Source: Hedera helix
Taxonomy: Eukaryota; Streptophyta; Magnoliopsida; Apiales; Araliaceae
DNA: 64,000 bases
NCBI GenBank assembly: GCA_947179155.2
Contig: OX359270.1
Location: 17,705,556-17,769,555 of the forward strand
Direction: 5' to 3'
Below are positions 34,801-46,800 of this stretch, piece by piece. The position numbers were made by a program, and so were the translations under genes. The notes under the pieces were generated by a model, which made no database searches, was not told where the DNA came from, and saw only the letters and a list, made by a program, of their open reading frames with translations. Positions within the stretch are counted from its first letter, which is position 1. Every line of letters starts with the position of its first letter.

Positions 34801-37800
34801 AGGAAATGTAACCTTTCCTGACATTCCTGATGAAGTGCTTTATGTGCATGTAAAGAAAATGTAGTTTGTAATGATCAAGGCATTTGGAAAATACTCGATG
34901 AAAAAGAAATTACTGTCATAAAGTCTAATTTGTCTTCCTGTATTTTTGTATACTCCGCATTTGCATAAATGACATTTGATTTTGATGCCTTCGTGATTAA
35001 TATACTTGTCAAAAAAGAAAAAAGAAATCATGTTCTGTGATTTATCAGAAAATACCACTAAGGTTCTTATTGAAGCTTGGATTAAGATATTGGCTTATGA
35101 AAAGTTGTTTTGACCATGTTGGTGAGGTTTAAGAAACTCATATTGTGACTCAGCAAAAAGACAAATGAGTAGAACTCCAGAGGGATGGGGGGTGTAAATC
35201 AGCCTCTGTGGCTGCTGTCCCACATTTCCATTTTGACAGTGTTGTTTGTTCAGGAGACATTCCTTTCTCTTCGTCTCTTTCTGAATGATTTGTCTACCTT
35301 CTTTTTTTCCTACTTATGCTGTTCATGTATAGTTTATGCAACAAATGTCATTATTAATTTTTTCAGTAAATGCTTCTTTTTGTCTTCAATTTCTAGCATG
35401 TTCTTTACATACGTTACTTTGAAATTTAGTGTATTTTTTGAATGTGTTGGGACCAAATATTGGTGTATACCTTTCTAGCGAAAACATGATGGTGACATTC
35501 AATCCTTATAGAATGATCTATAAATTTGATTCAAGTGCAAAGTAGTACTTGTAGGTAGTACTTATGATGCAGTACAATTCCTTTCAAGGGTTTTGGTCTT
35601 GGGGCAGGTAAAGGGGAAAGAAGAATTGGAAAATATGAGAAGAGGGATTCCGAAGGCAACAATGGCATAAAGCTTAATCTCTAATCATAGTCAAATACTT
35701 CCAAAGATGGATTACATCAGTTTGTATAGATCATAAAATGCCATTAATATCTTAGCATGATGGTTAAGACTTGGTCCTTGGGACCATTAAGTCTCAGGTC
35801 TGATTCTCAAGCGAGAGTTTGTTTTTCTCTTTATTGTGAGGCTTTTATTTTGTGCTTATTGTTAGACTTGTATTTTCACCCATATTATGAATTTAAATTC
35901 ATTTGTACATATACTAATTCCTCCAAAGTATATACATCATTAAACCCTACTTCTAAGGTAACTTAATTAATAAGGTAACTCCTAATAATTATATATTAAA
36001 AATAAAATATTTAGAAGAATACCTACTATAACTAAAAGATATAATTTAGATAAAACTTTTTTTTTTCTATAAATAGTAATATAAAATAATTAATTAATAA
36101 TTCACTAGTTTTCATGTTGTTCACTATCATGTAGCGAGTGTTCAACTATCATGTAGTGTTGCTAATCTATTTAAGAGATGTATTTTTCTGATAAGAATAA
36201 ATTTATTTATCGATAAAAGTCACCAAAGGGGTGATGCCAATGGCGTATATACAAAGAGACTAAAGAGTGGCAAAAATAAGCTCCCTCCAAAGCCCACCAT
36301 CAAGAGGATATACAAAAACACACAAACTTACAAAATAATTACAAAACAGAATTCCTCCAAAAAATTTATGAATTACCATAGAGCCTGGAAAAATTTTGTT
36401 GATCCGAAAAACAGCAAATTGAAAAACAGAGATCATATATGAACCATTCCTCTCTTCTTTTTCTTAAAAAATATATTCCTTAAAAAATTTATTTTGTTCT
36501 TTCTATGAAACCACTAAACATAGTAAGGAATCTTTAATAAAACAATATATGTGTACTAGATGGTGTTCTTACGTTTATCATATATATCTATTGTAATCTT
36601 CTTACATTATCAGTAAAATGTACAAAATCTTTGGAGTTTTTAGACCTTTTAAGTAATTTATTTTTTGTATGCCCAATATGAAAAATTATATCAATCTCGA
36701 TACCTTGTAAAATCATTTGCTCCCTGACGAGATGATCTCCAATATCATGCCTCTAAAGTTTGAACTATACTTTGGATTGACATTTGAGTAGATAGAAATA
36801 CTAAGTTATGCGGGCTGATGTCTGGAGAACCTCAACATTATACATCTTGTACACGTGGAGTAGTTCAAATTCAAGAGCAAGCATAGTTGTCACGGCGTCA
36901 CCATGGCGACGCCTATGCGTCCTAGCGATGACGAGGAAGGCATGACGCTTGTCGACTTGGGCTAGAGCTGCTAAGGTGTGCGTCTTGGCAGCTCGGCGTC
37001 TCAAATCGCAATCAAACTGCCACAATTCGCACCCCAAATGTCACACCCCCAAATCTGGCTTCCTTTCAAAGCGGATCGGGTGCTGACGGTAGAACCTCAT
37101 CCTTAACATTCACAGCATTCATTAATACTATCATTGCTAAAAACTCGTTTATTTAAAACTTTACAACATTATTCTATTCCAGAATCGTAATATTTACATC
37201 TTTCTCTTACATCTCAAAATCATATACAAATTATTTAATCTAAGTCATTAATCGTGAGTATTCATAAGCTCATAATTCAACACTAAGACCTTCTTCCTAT
37301 ACATTCTTCTTCTCTTATCCATTTGAGTTCGATAACATTAACGTACGTCTAGCATAGTCAAATACTATTTTAACATTACAAGTATGTTAACCTTTAACAT
37401 TACAAAACATATTTAACACAACAGGGTTACTTCAAGAAGATTAGTCACTTTTAGCTACAGAGTTTTGTTATCAAAACTTAACTTCAATAATTTCCTTTTT
37501 CCTTTGTCTTTATTGGAACCTTTGAATTTCTCGGGCTTCGTTACAAGTATATATTTTAAGCAAGGTGAGTAATTACTTTGCTCAACAAGTTCAACAGATA
37601 TCACATAAAACATAGTTCGCATTTCAAATATGCTTCACATCTCTAATGTTTCACATTTAATACATGCTTTACGATTATTCGTCACGTTTAATACATACTT
37701 CATATGTTCACATAGAACAACTAACTTCAATCAAGCAACTGCATATCAACAGTTTAATATCATATTGTTGCATCGAGTGCACATTAAAAACGAGTTTGCA

Positions 37801-40800
37801 AAAATTTCATAAAATACTGAAAAACTTTGCACATAGTGAATAAAGAGTTCACATATAACAAGGTTTGAAGAACTTGCTTGATTCGCTTATCCGGCTTACG
37901 CTAATATTTTGCATTCCTCGTACGACCTACACATACTAATAGGGTCGAACTACCAATTAGACACTATTGGACAATTCATATTGGGTTAATGTACTTGAGT
38001 ACCAATTTCATACATAAATTTAACTTTTTTTTCCAAGAAAATCCGACCAGACCCAGACAACATATAGACTGCTGGCTTGGCGTTGTTGCACCATATTTAG
38101 GCTTATATTTGGCGCGAACGCGCCAAATGGGCAGAACTCCAAACCCTAGTTTAGACTGCACTTATTTGTTTCTTAACATTTTTTAGCAATTCAAGCGTCC
38201 ACGTCTTCGTAACTTCCCTCTCTACAACTTTTCTTTAGATCAAAAATCTAAATTCCAAACACACTAAGCTGCACATCGCTCACAAGAACACACCAAAAAC
38301 TAGGTTTCATAGTTTATTGCTTCAATGGTCAATCCTTAACATCTCATGCATTATTTAACTAGTTTATCATGTTATATGATTCACTAACCTTGTAATACAT
38401 AACATACATCTTACACATGCATAAACTCATGGATCTATAACGTACCACTTTGACTCACAAGGCTTGGAAAATGATTTCAACCTGGTTTCAAAATCATGAT
38501 CTTTACTTTTATTAACATGACCTTTTATGTATAAAAATGTGATCTAATCACATATTCACCAACAACTCCTTATTCCTTCGGATTCACCATGATCCACCAT
38601 CACAACATCAAATCCCCACAACCAAACATGCAAATATTGCTACTACAACATAAAAATAACTAGTTCAAGGGTTATGAGAACTTTTAAACCTTTATGAGAT
38701 ATTTCTTCTTGCTAGATCTTCTTCCTCCTTGACTAAGTGGCTTGCTAATCATCCTTCTTCTTCTTCTTGTTGGTGACCCGAAAAATGGAAGCTCTCTCCA
38801 AGCTCTCTCAACTTTTCTTTCTTAGAATTAGTGAAGCTAGCAAAATGAACCAAACTCTCTCAAATGAACTAAGGCTCTCTATTTTTAAAAAGCCAAGACC
38901 AAGGGCAAAATAGTCATTACACCATCACTAGGAAATTTCTTAGAAATTTCCTCCAAGAACATAATGGTCATTAAATTTTTTTTCTTAGGGCAAAATATTC
39001 ATTACACTATCACAAGTAAACTTCCTATAAATTTCCTCCAAGGACACAATGGTCATTAACAATTCTCTCTTCGGGCAAAATAGTCATTACCTCATCACTA
39101 GGAAACTTCCAAGCAATTTCCACCAATTTTCACCTCCTAGTGGGCCCCACCTCTTCCAAATTTTCCTTCATTTTTCCTTTTCTTTTTAATTGCATACTTG
39201 CACCTTTAAATACACCCCCCCCCCCCCCATATATATATATATATATATGGCAAAACATAGGATTACCCCATTGGGTTATCCCAATTTAAGTCACTAAAGT
39301 TTTAAAAAATGGAATTGGGTCACTAAACTTCTTAAAATTTATTAATTTGACTATTCCGTTAACATAGATGTTAAATATTTTCCTACGTGGTATTAGAAAA
39401 AAAAAATCATTATTTTCCTACGTGGCAACACAAAAAAAATTAAATTATTGCCTATGTGGATAAAAAAAAGAGTTAAAAAATGCTCCAAGAAATTAATATA
39501 AAAATTAAAACAAAAATATTGCAAAGAAGGTTGAATAAATGAGAAATAAAAACAAGAATTAAAAGAAAATGAAATTTATTATTCATCTGATTCTTTTTTC
39601 TTCTATTTATCTTCTTCATCTGGTTTCTTCTTCCACAAATTATCCAATAGTTTCCATACTCAGATATCGTCCAAAGAAATCCCAAATTGATTGTCTCAAA
39701 TAGGTGGGTCTGCAACGGGTTGTAGGTTTTTGGGAATGGAGCAATTTCTAGGGTTTTCAATTCCCCCAATTTGCCCACCTGCAAAATCTTCCACTCTCCC
39801 TACAGCCACCGCAGATAACACCGGTATAAAAACTGGAAAACAGAAATTAAAAAAAAAAAAAAATCAATTGAAAGGAATAAAAAGAAACCCAGAACAGTCT
39901 TTACAGATTCATCCCCAAGGCCATTAATCCAACCAAAGCAGCACATCAAGATCCATAGATCCTGAAAACCATGAGCCCCTAACAAAAACACCACCTTAGA
40001 TTGAGGCTGCCGAACCCAGAACACACATATCATAACATAACTCCCCTACTAATTTCACCTGAAGCACACAATCTAGAACCCTCAGACTCGGCATAACATA
40101 GATTGAAAAAAGGAAATTTTCGGATTAGTTCACATAAGCAGCCATCGGTAAACCTAAGAATAGAACACAAGGAGGTTAGAGGAGCCAGAAACCCAAACTG
40201 ACTTTAAATGATTTTCAGAGCAAGCCAGAAAGTCGGTGAGGGTAAGAACGCAACCGCAGAACCTAGACCAAAACCCAGAACCACCACTGATAAGAGCCAC
40301 CAACTAAGCCTCAAGGTGCAGAAAACCTAACCTAAACAACCGAACCAGCAGGGCCTTTAATCCTCCTTTACTAGCATAACAAGAGGCGCCACAACCTGTA
40401 GCAACACCGGACTAACCACTGCCGCTGGCTCAAAACTACTGCCCAATCTTGGCAGCTCCACTCTCTCCCCCAGCTCCTCCGACGACGTCGTCTCCTCCGA
40501 TGTCGTCAACGACACCAGCGACGTGATTGTCGGTGAGGAAGTCAACGACAAGTACGAGATTGTCGATCCGGATCTGGATCTGCTCGTATTGTAACCAAAT
40601 GAAGAACTTAGGAATCAAGAACTAAATAATAGGAAAATGAAATAAAATAAAAACTTACGTGGTTACCAAATCATTGGCCACATCAGTAGATATTTTGTTT
40701 TCTCTTCTTCTCTCGCTGCCACATGTAAATATGCAATTCAATTTAACGTTTGCCAAATTTCTTGGACGGAATGGTCCAATTAATAATATTTAAAAAGTAC

Positions 40801-43800
40801 ACTGACCCAATTCTATTTTTTTAAAATTTAGTGACCAAATGCTTAAACTGGGATAACCCCAGTGGGATAATCCTATATTTTTCGTAACACACACATATAT
40901 ATGTATGTATCACATGCCACATCATTTGGACTTACTAAATTAAACTCTCATTGGGCTTCTTCATTGGACTTGACACAAGTTTTACTTAAATAACGTGGGC
41001 CATCTTAATTCTCTACAATTTGGGCTCGACACTTTTCAATATTTCAAAGTTTGGCTTACTTATTCTTTTCCCATTGGACTTGTCACAATAATTCATTGGA
41101 CTTCATTTTATTTTTAGGGTTGGGTCAATTTAACATTCTCTACAAGTCTCGCAAGACTCTAATAATGCTACAAGGATTGGGCCAATTAAGTCTTCCATAT
41201 AGGACACATTATAAACATATAATTGGGCTTGTTTAATTTCCATCATAAGCCTTAGCTTATATGTTACTCAATTATTAATTTGACTAACTTTAATCTATTT
41301 ATTGGACCTCACTCCATAACCTCATAATTAAGCTTGCCACTCTAGGCCAACATTCGAGTTTTGTTAATTAATAACAAAAGTTTTAACTTATTTCCATATA
41401 ATTAGCTTAATTAATTATTCCCCTCGGCTCTCCTTTGCGTTCCATATTCAACTAATTAATTATTAGCTTTGTTGACTATTAAATTACTTCTCTCATCCCT
41501 TGTTTGGCCAAAAATATATAGCACAACCTACACACACACACTTCCTCGTAACAATAACTTTTCAACTGTAATTCATTTCATTAATAAACTTTCTTACATA
41601 ACTAGCTATAATATTCCTTGATTTTTTTTGGTTATTATTTTCTTTTTCCCTTACAAGGATTCCGTTCCTTGGAATCACTATTACCGCAACGTTCTAACTC
41701 GGTTTTCTTCCAATCTCTTAAATAATCTTTTTCATCGAATAATTTTATTGAATTACTTTAACATAGGTATTACATTACATCTTTCATTTACTCTTTCCTT
41801 TCAAATTCATGCATGCAAATATTTTCTTAGCCCAAGTCTTATCTGACTTGCCTCGGCCCATGACTATTTGTTTATTAGGTATTAACATTTTCATCATCAT
41901 ATCGTACTTTCCAATGTGTCTTTCCTTGGTGTTTACTCCCTTTATTCTCTTTCAACAATAGTAAGTTATATCTTATTATAAATTAATTGTCTATCTAACG
42001 AGTCACTAAAAGGTATACCTTGCTTTAATGATTGCTCTACTAACCTCTCCTCATAACCGCCTTAGAGGCTTTTGCACCAAAAAGTCTCTCTTTACATATT
42101 CGAACACATAAATTATATTAAAATATTTAATCATTTCTCTACACTACAATCGCATTAATCATTTAAGATTATATTTACTAGCCTCATAAATATCCGGGAT
42201 ATTACACCAAACCCCAATTTTTTCTTAAAAAAAAAGAAGAAAAAAATCTCACTTGTCGCCGCCGCGCCTCTTGCCGTCACAGCCTCCACCAGGCGTAGCC
42301 GCACTGCAGTCGCCGCCTCCACCAACCTTCATCACGAGGAAAAGAAAAGGGAAAGCGAAGATGGAGAAGAAAGAGGAGAAAAGAAAGAGGAAAAGAAGCG
42401 AGAGAAAAAAACCCTGCTGCTGATCTGCTCTCTATGATAAACTGCTGAGATTAATATCTTTGCAACATTACAGTTTAGCAACCTAAAGTTTACAAAGTTT
42501 TCCACTTTAGTTTCCAGTTTCAAAATATTTTAAAATACCTCCTAAACTTAGTCTTTGTACTTTTATCTTTTTATATTTTAGCCTCTAAAATTTTATTACT
42601 TCTCAGTTTAGTCTTTGTAAAAAAAAGAGAGGAAAAAATAGAAAAAAAAACTTTATTTTTATTTGTAGAAACCGTGATGAATGCCGGAGAAGTTAACCCC
42701 AAGCTTGATATCTTTACAAATTTTAGCTAGCAATTTTTTTTTATTTAATATCTTTACAAATTTTTTATTTTCAAAGTTTAATAAATCTTAAATTATAAAA
42801 TATTTTAATTTAATTTTAAAATGTCAATAATTTTATATTTTAGAACAAGTGAGAGCATTATTTTTTGTAATGGTTATTTGATGCATATGTATTTTTATTT
42901 AATAACTTAAAATTTTCAAGTGTGATCCAAATTTACAAGGACGCAAATTATCAAATTAAATTGCAAAATCAACTATTTTAAATATAAAATAGCACCCTTA
43001 ACAGGATGTGTGCAACAACAGTAGTTGCAAAAATAATTATACACCAACACTTGCTGATTTTTCTGATTTTAGTTGTGCGAAATACATGAGATGTGAATGA
43101 GATTTTACACTATATTTTAATATTATTCTTACTATTAGATTTTTAAAAAAAGAATGTGCGTATATATATTACTAATTTTAAACAGTATAATAATACAAAA
43201 AATCAATACATCATTGAATTGTTGTGTTATAAGTTTTACACCACCAAAAAGCCATAGAATCTTCAATTTCTTCATGATAAATTACTTCAAATTGTTTATT
43301 GTTCATAATAATTTATGATTATTTCATTTATCGTCGATAGCATAAAAATTTTAGTGGTAAAAGTCTCTTGTTTAAGATTTGAGAGTATTCCTTTCCCTCT
43401 TGATGGATATTCTTAATTTTTTCATTAGACCCTAAACTGAAATATATTCTTAAAATGGAATTGTAATTAATGTATATAAATTCTCGATTTTTTTTACTTT
43501 GCTTTAAAACTAAAACTACATTTTCACTTTTTAAAACTACGAAATTATAAACTCATTATCATTACAAATTTATTTGAGTATAGTATAAGGAAGAAATAAT
43601 TATTTGTAAAATATATAATATTAGCAATTACTACTTTTGTTATTTTCAAAACTTTAAATAAATTAATTTAACAAATTTTTTATAATTTTACGATTATATT
43701 TCAGAAAGTTAAGATGTTTCCCTAATATTAAAAAGTGGGAGTAATCTTTGGAGCAATTTTTAAGATTAAAAAGAGAAAACTCGTACCATTGTGTTTATAA

Positions 43801-43805
43801 GTTTT

Positions 43806-43878
<73 letters not shown>

Positions 43879-46800
43879 GTTAGTTCTTTAACTTGTGATT
43901 TTTTTTTTAAGATACTGAAGAGAAATAAATGAACAAAAAAGTGATAATTTACATTCGGTGATAAAAACATACTTTACAAATGATTATTAAAAAGAATATA
44001 AAAAAAGAAAAGAGTATTGTTTTCACGTGCTGCAGTAGAAAGTGGTGTAAAAAATTTACAGCTAAAAGAGGGGTTGAATGTGAAGTTAATTGGGCTTCTT
44101 GTTCGGGTTTGAGCATCACTGCCCCCTCCTTCCCCTTTTCTCCTTACCCTCTATCTCCTCTCTTCAATCCTTCTTCTTCGCGATCACATACATAATAACA
44201 TATACGTATACATACATATAGCATATATATATACATACTCCTTTTCGAACGTCATCATCAAATTATCATCATCTCTCTCTGTATACATAGCTCGGACTTC
44301 TAGCAGATCCGACTCATCCTCTCTCGATACGGTACATCCCCTCCTGTAATTTCAATAACAAATTAACAACTGAATTAAATTCATTAGACAAAATTGTGAT
44401 ATGTGATGATTTTAATGTATATGAAATTTTATTACTAATATACTTGTGAAGTAAATAAATAATATATAAATTACACACTTTGAACGACTTGTCGCCATAC
44501 GAACGCCATGACGGTTGTTTTGTTGCCTAGGCATCCTAGCAGTCGGCTACCGCCATGACTCACCGTGGCGCCGTGAAAACTATGAGAGCAAGTTCTAAGC
44601 TTGAAGTTGGTTAACTTTTTAAGGTGTCAAATGAAGTGGAAGTTGCTTACTAAAATTTCCAAAATAAATATTATGAGTAATAATTACTGTAATCTTTTCT
44701 TAGTACAACATGAAGTAGTGTGCCCCCAACTTAGTTGTGGCTTACACATCTCATTACAAATTCTGCTCTCCCAACTCTCAAGTGATAGTTGAATATTATC
44801 TTTCAAATTTAACAAGGGTAAAGTTGGAAAGGTTATGCTTTTTAATACTTATACTGTTATTTTATCAATGTTTGAGCAGCTCAATTTTTTTCCTATAAGA
44901 TGGGACAGAGCTACAAATATATTTTGTAGCACATGCACGACTATGAGATGTGATCACACCTATGGAAGAAAAAGAGGACACTGTATGCTTGACTCTATAA
45001 TTTAATTAATGAGATGATGTTACTTTTGACCCATAGTTATGGAGTTAAATCCCAACAATTGCCATTTCAAAAGTAATTAATATTTTTGGCAGTAAAAGAT
45101 ATTTTTGGCTGGTAATTATTCCAAAAAAGACTATCAATTCTGCAACAAAGGAGACGAAAAGCTATGAAAGCAGAAAACAGAAATGAAAGCAAAGAGAACC
45201 AGGCTTTTCTTTACTAAGATGAAGAGGATAAAGATTTAAGTGCCGAGGCTAAAAGTAAGGATTAGGAAGCTCAGCTTCAATCTTAATTCGTAACAAATTA
45301 GTATTCACAATTTGTGAAGGGCGGGGTTACCGACTCTACTTCAATTGCACTTCCTGAAGCAGATGGAAGTATGCTCAGATGAAGAAGTCCCGATTCCGCC
45401 ATTCCTTCTCTTGAATTCTCAAAACTTTTGTCGCTCCATCCCTGCTACTGGCTGTTGTTCATGAGGGGGAGGCCCCATCACTCTGTCTTGTCCCATCTTG
45501 AATACGATGTGGTAGGGTACTTGTGACCGTAATGGTGGATGGTTTGCAAGTCACTTTACTATCTGCGAGTTTATACGGAAAGATTGATCAACTTTTCTTT
45601 AGGGAACATGAAATTTTTCGACTGATAGTTTTGTGATCTCTTTGTTCAACAAGGAATGTAAAATTATTGTGTTTAGGTTTTGTTGGTGGTTTACCCCTTT
45701 TGCTTCATACGCTTTTTTGTTGTTGTTAGATCTATATTCGCAGAAGGGAATGGAACTGGGATTATTAGACATCTAAAGCCTTTCGCCCCTTAGAGGGCCG
45801 GAAAGTGTATTTTATTGATATTTTCAATTGTGGTCAATGAGTGTTTAAAGTATTGGTCGATGTAGTGAATTTACTCCTTGTATAATAAATGTGCGAAGAT
45901 TTTTTTAAAAGAAACAAATATATTCATGTAGATGTCCGCCTGAAAATTTCACCTGATTCAGATATAATGACTTGAGGGAAATTATTGATTGCATACATGT
46001 CACACTCCTGCTTGTTTGATCTTAAAATATTATGTCTCTCCCCCTTCCCCTTCCCCTTCCCCCCTCCCCCTCCCCAATACCTTCAAGCATCTAATTTGAA
46101 GCTATTGGTCCTTTTTTAGCCTTAATTTCTGATAAATTAAGTAGGTTATTTCTTTATGTAAACACAAGTGATGTGATCAATTGTTTTCCTCTGTCCTAAT
46201 TGCTAGTATTTGGAAGGCGATGATGAGGACAATGTCGCCGAGAATTCGGAGGAGACATTGGAGAAAAATGTCTCTTCAGCTAAAGAAGTGGCAGTGTCAC
46301 CTGAGACTTATCAGGCAGATAAAGATGTGAAGGAGCCAAAAACAGAAGATGAGGGGAAAATGGAAGACTCTCCAGTAATGGGCCTTTTAACAGAAAGAAA
46401 ATCCACTAAATCTGGAATGGGGAAGACTGAAGATGTTCAAAAGAATGATATTCCAAGTGAGAGCACAATAAAAGAGGCCATGAGGAAAAGAGCTGCTTAT
46501 TTTAAAGCTAATTCAGAGTATGTAATCGTTGTTTGATCTCTATAGTTCTTGTTGCTGTGGTTTTTTATATTAGTCCATATATGACATGAATGCATCTTTG
46601 CCCATCCCTCCTGTAGGTGAAGTAACTAAATCAAATTGTGAATCTTTTTATTCCAATTTGCAGGGAAATTACGATGGCTGGAGTTCGCAGACTTTTGGAA
46701 AAAGATCTTGAACTTGATGAATTTACTCTGGATCCCATTAAGAAGCTTATAAGTGAGCAACTAGATGAGGTGATAGAAGCTACTCAACAAAATGTCTTTG

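Larger units (their letters stand above)
37039..42206 (-). mobile_element. Reverse-oriented solo gypsy LTR, itself interrupted
   Basis: Runs from TGTCACACCCCCAAATCTGG to CCGGGATATTACA with CCAAA on both sides. Read on the minus strand it starts TGTAATATCCCGG and ends TTTGGGGGTGTGACA, the style of Tekay-like LTRs. A leader with complement of CTCTCTCCAAGCTCTCTC lies at about 38790-38880. Without the insertion at 39249-40884 it is about 3.5 kb, similar to the 3.6-3.7-kb LTRs of the complete element. No internal coding region is present, so recombination between LTRs has removed it. Confidence 0.85.
36882..44584. mobile_element. hAT-like element carrying a nested solo LTR
   Basis: Left end CATAGTTGTCACGGCG and right end CGCCGTGAAAACTATG are inverted with one mismatch. 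The GC-rich GGCG/CGCC sequence continues inside both ends. The 8-bp duplication AGAGCAAG flanks it exactly. Total length is 7703 bp, of which 5.2 kb is the solo LTR and its passenger, so the original was about 2.5 kb. No transposase is seen in 42212-44475. The short element at 48274-49249 has the same kind of ends. hAT membership is inferred from the 8-bp duplication and C-A ends. Confidence 0.82.

Noticed and set aside
36801..37037. 78-codon minus-strand frame with Arg/Ala-rich sequence
   Set aside because: It overlaps the GC-rich inverted end of the hAT-like element, which explains the composition.
39473..39784. 103-codon minus-strand frame
   Set aside because: AT-rich low-complexity sequence in a TIR element; no family resemblance.
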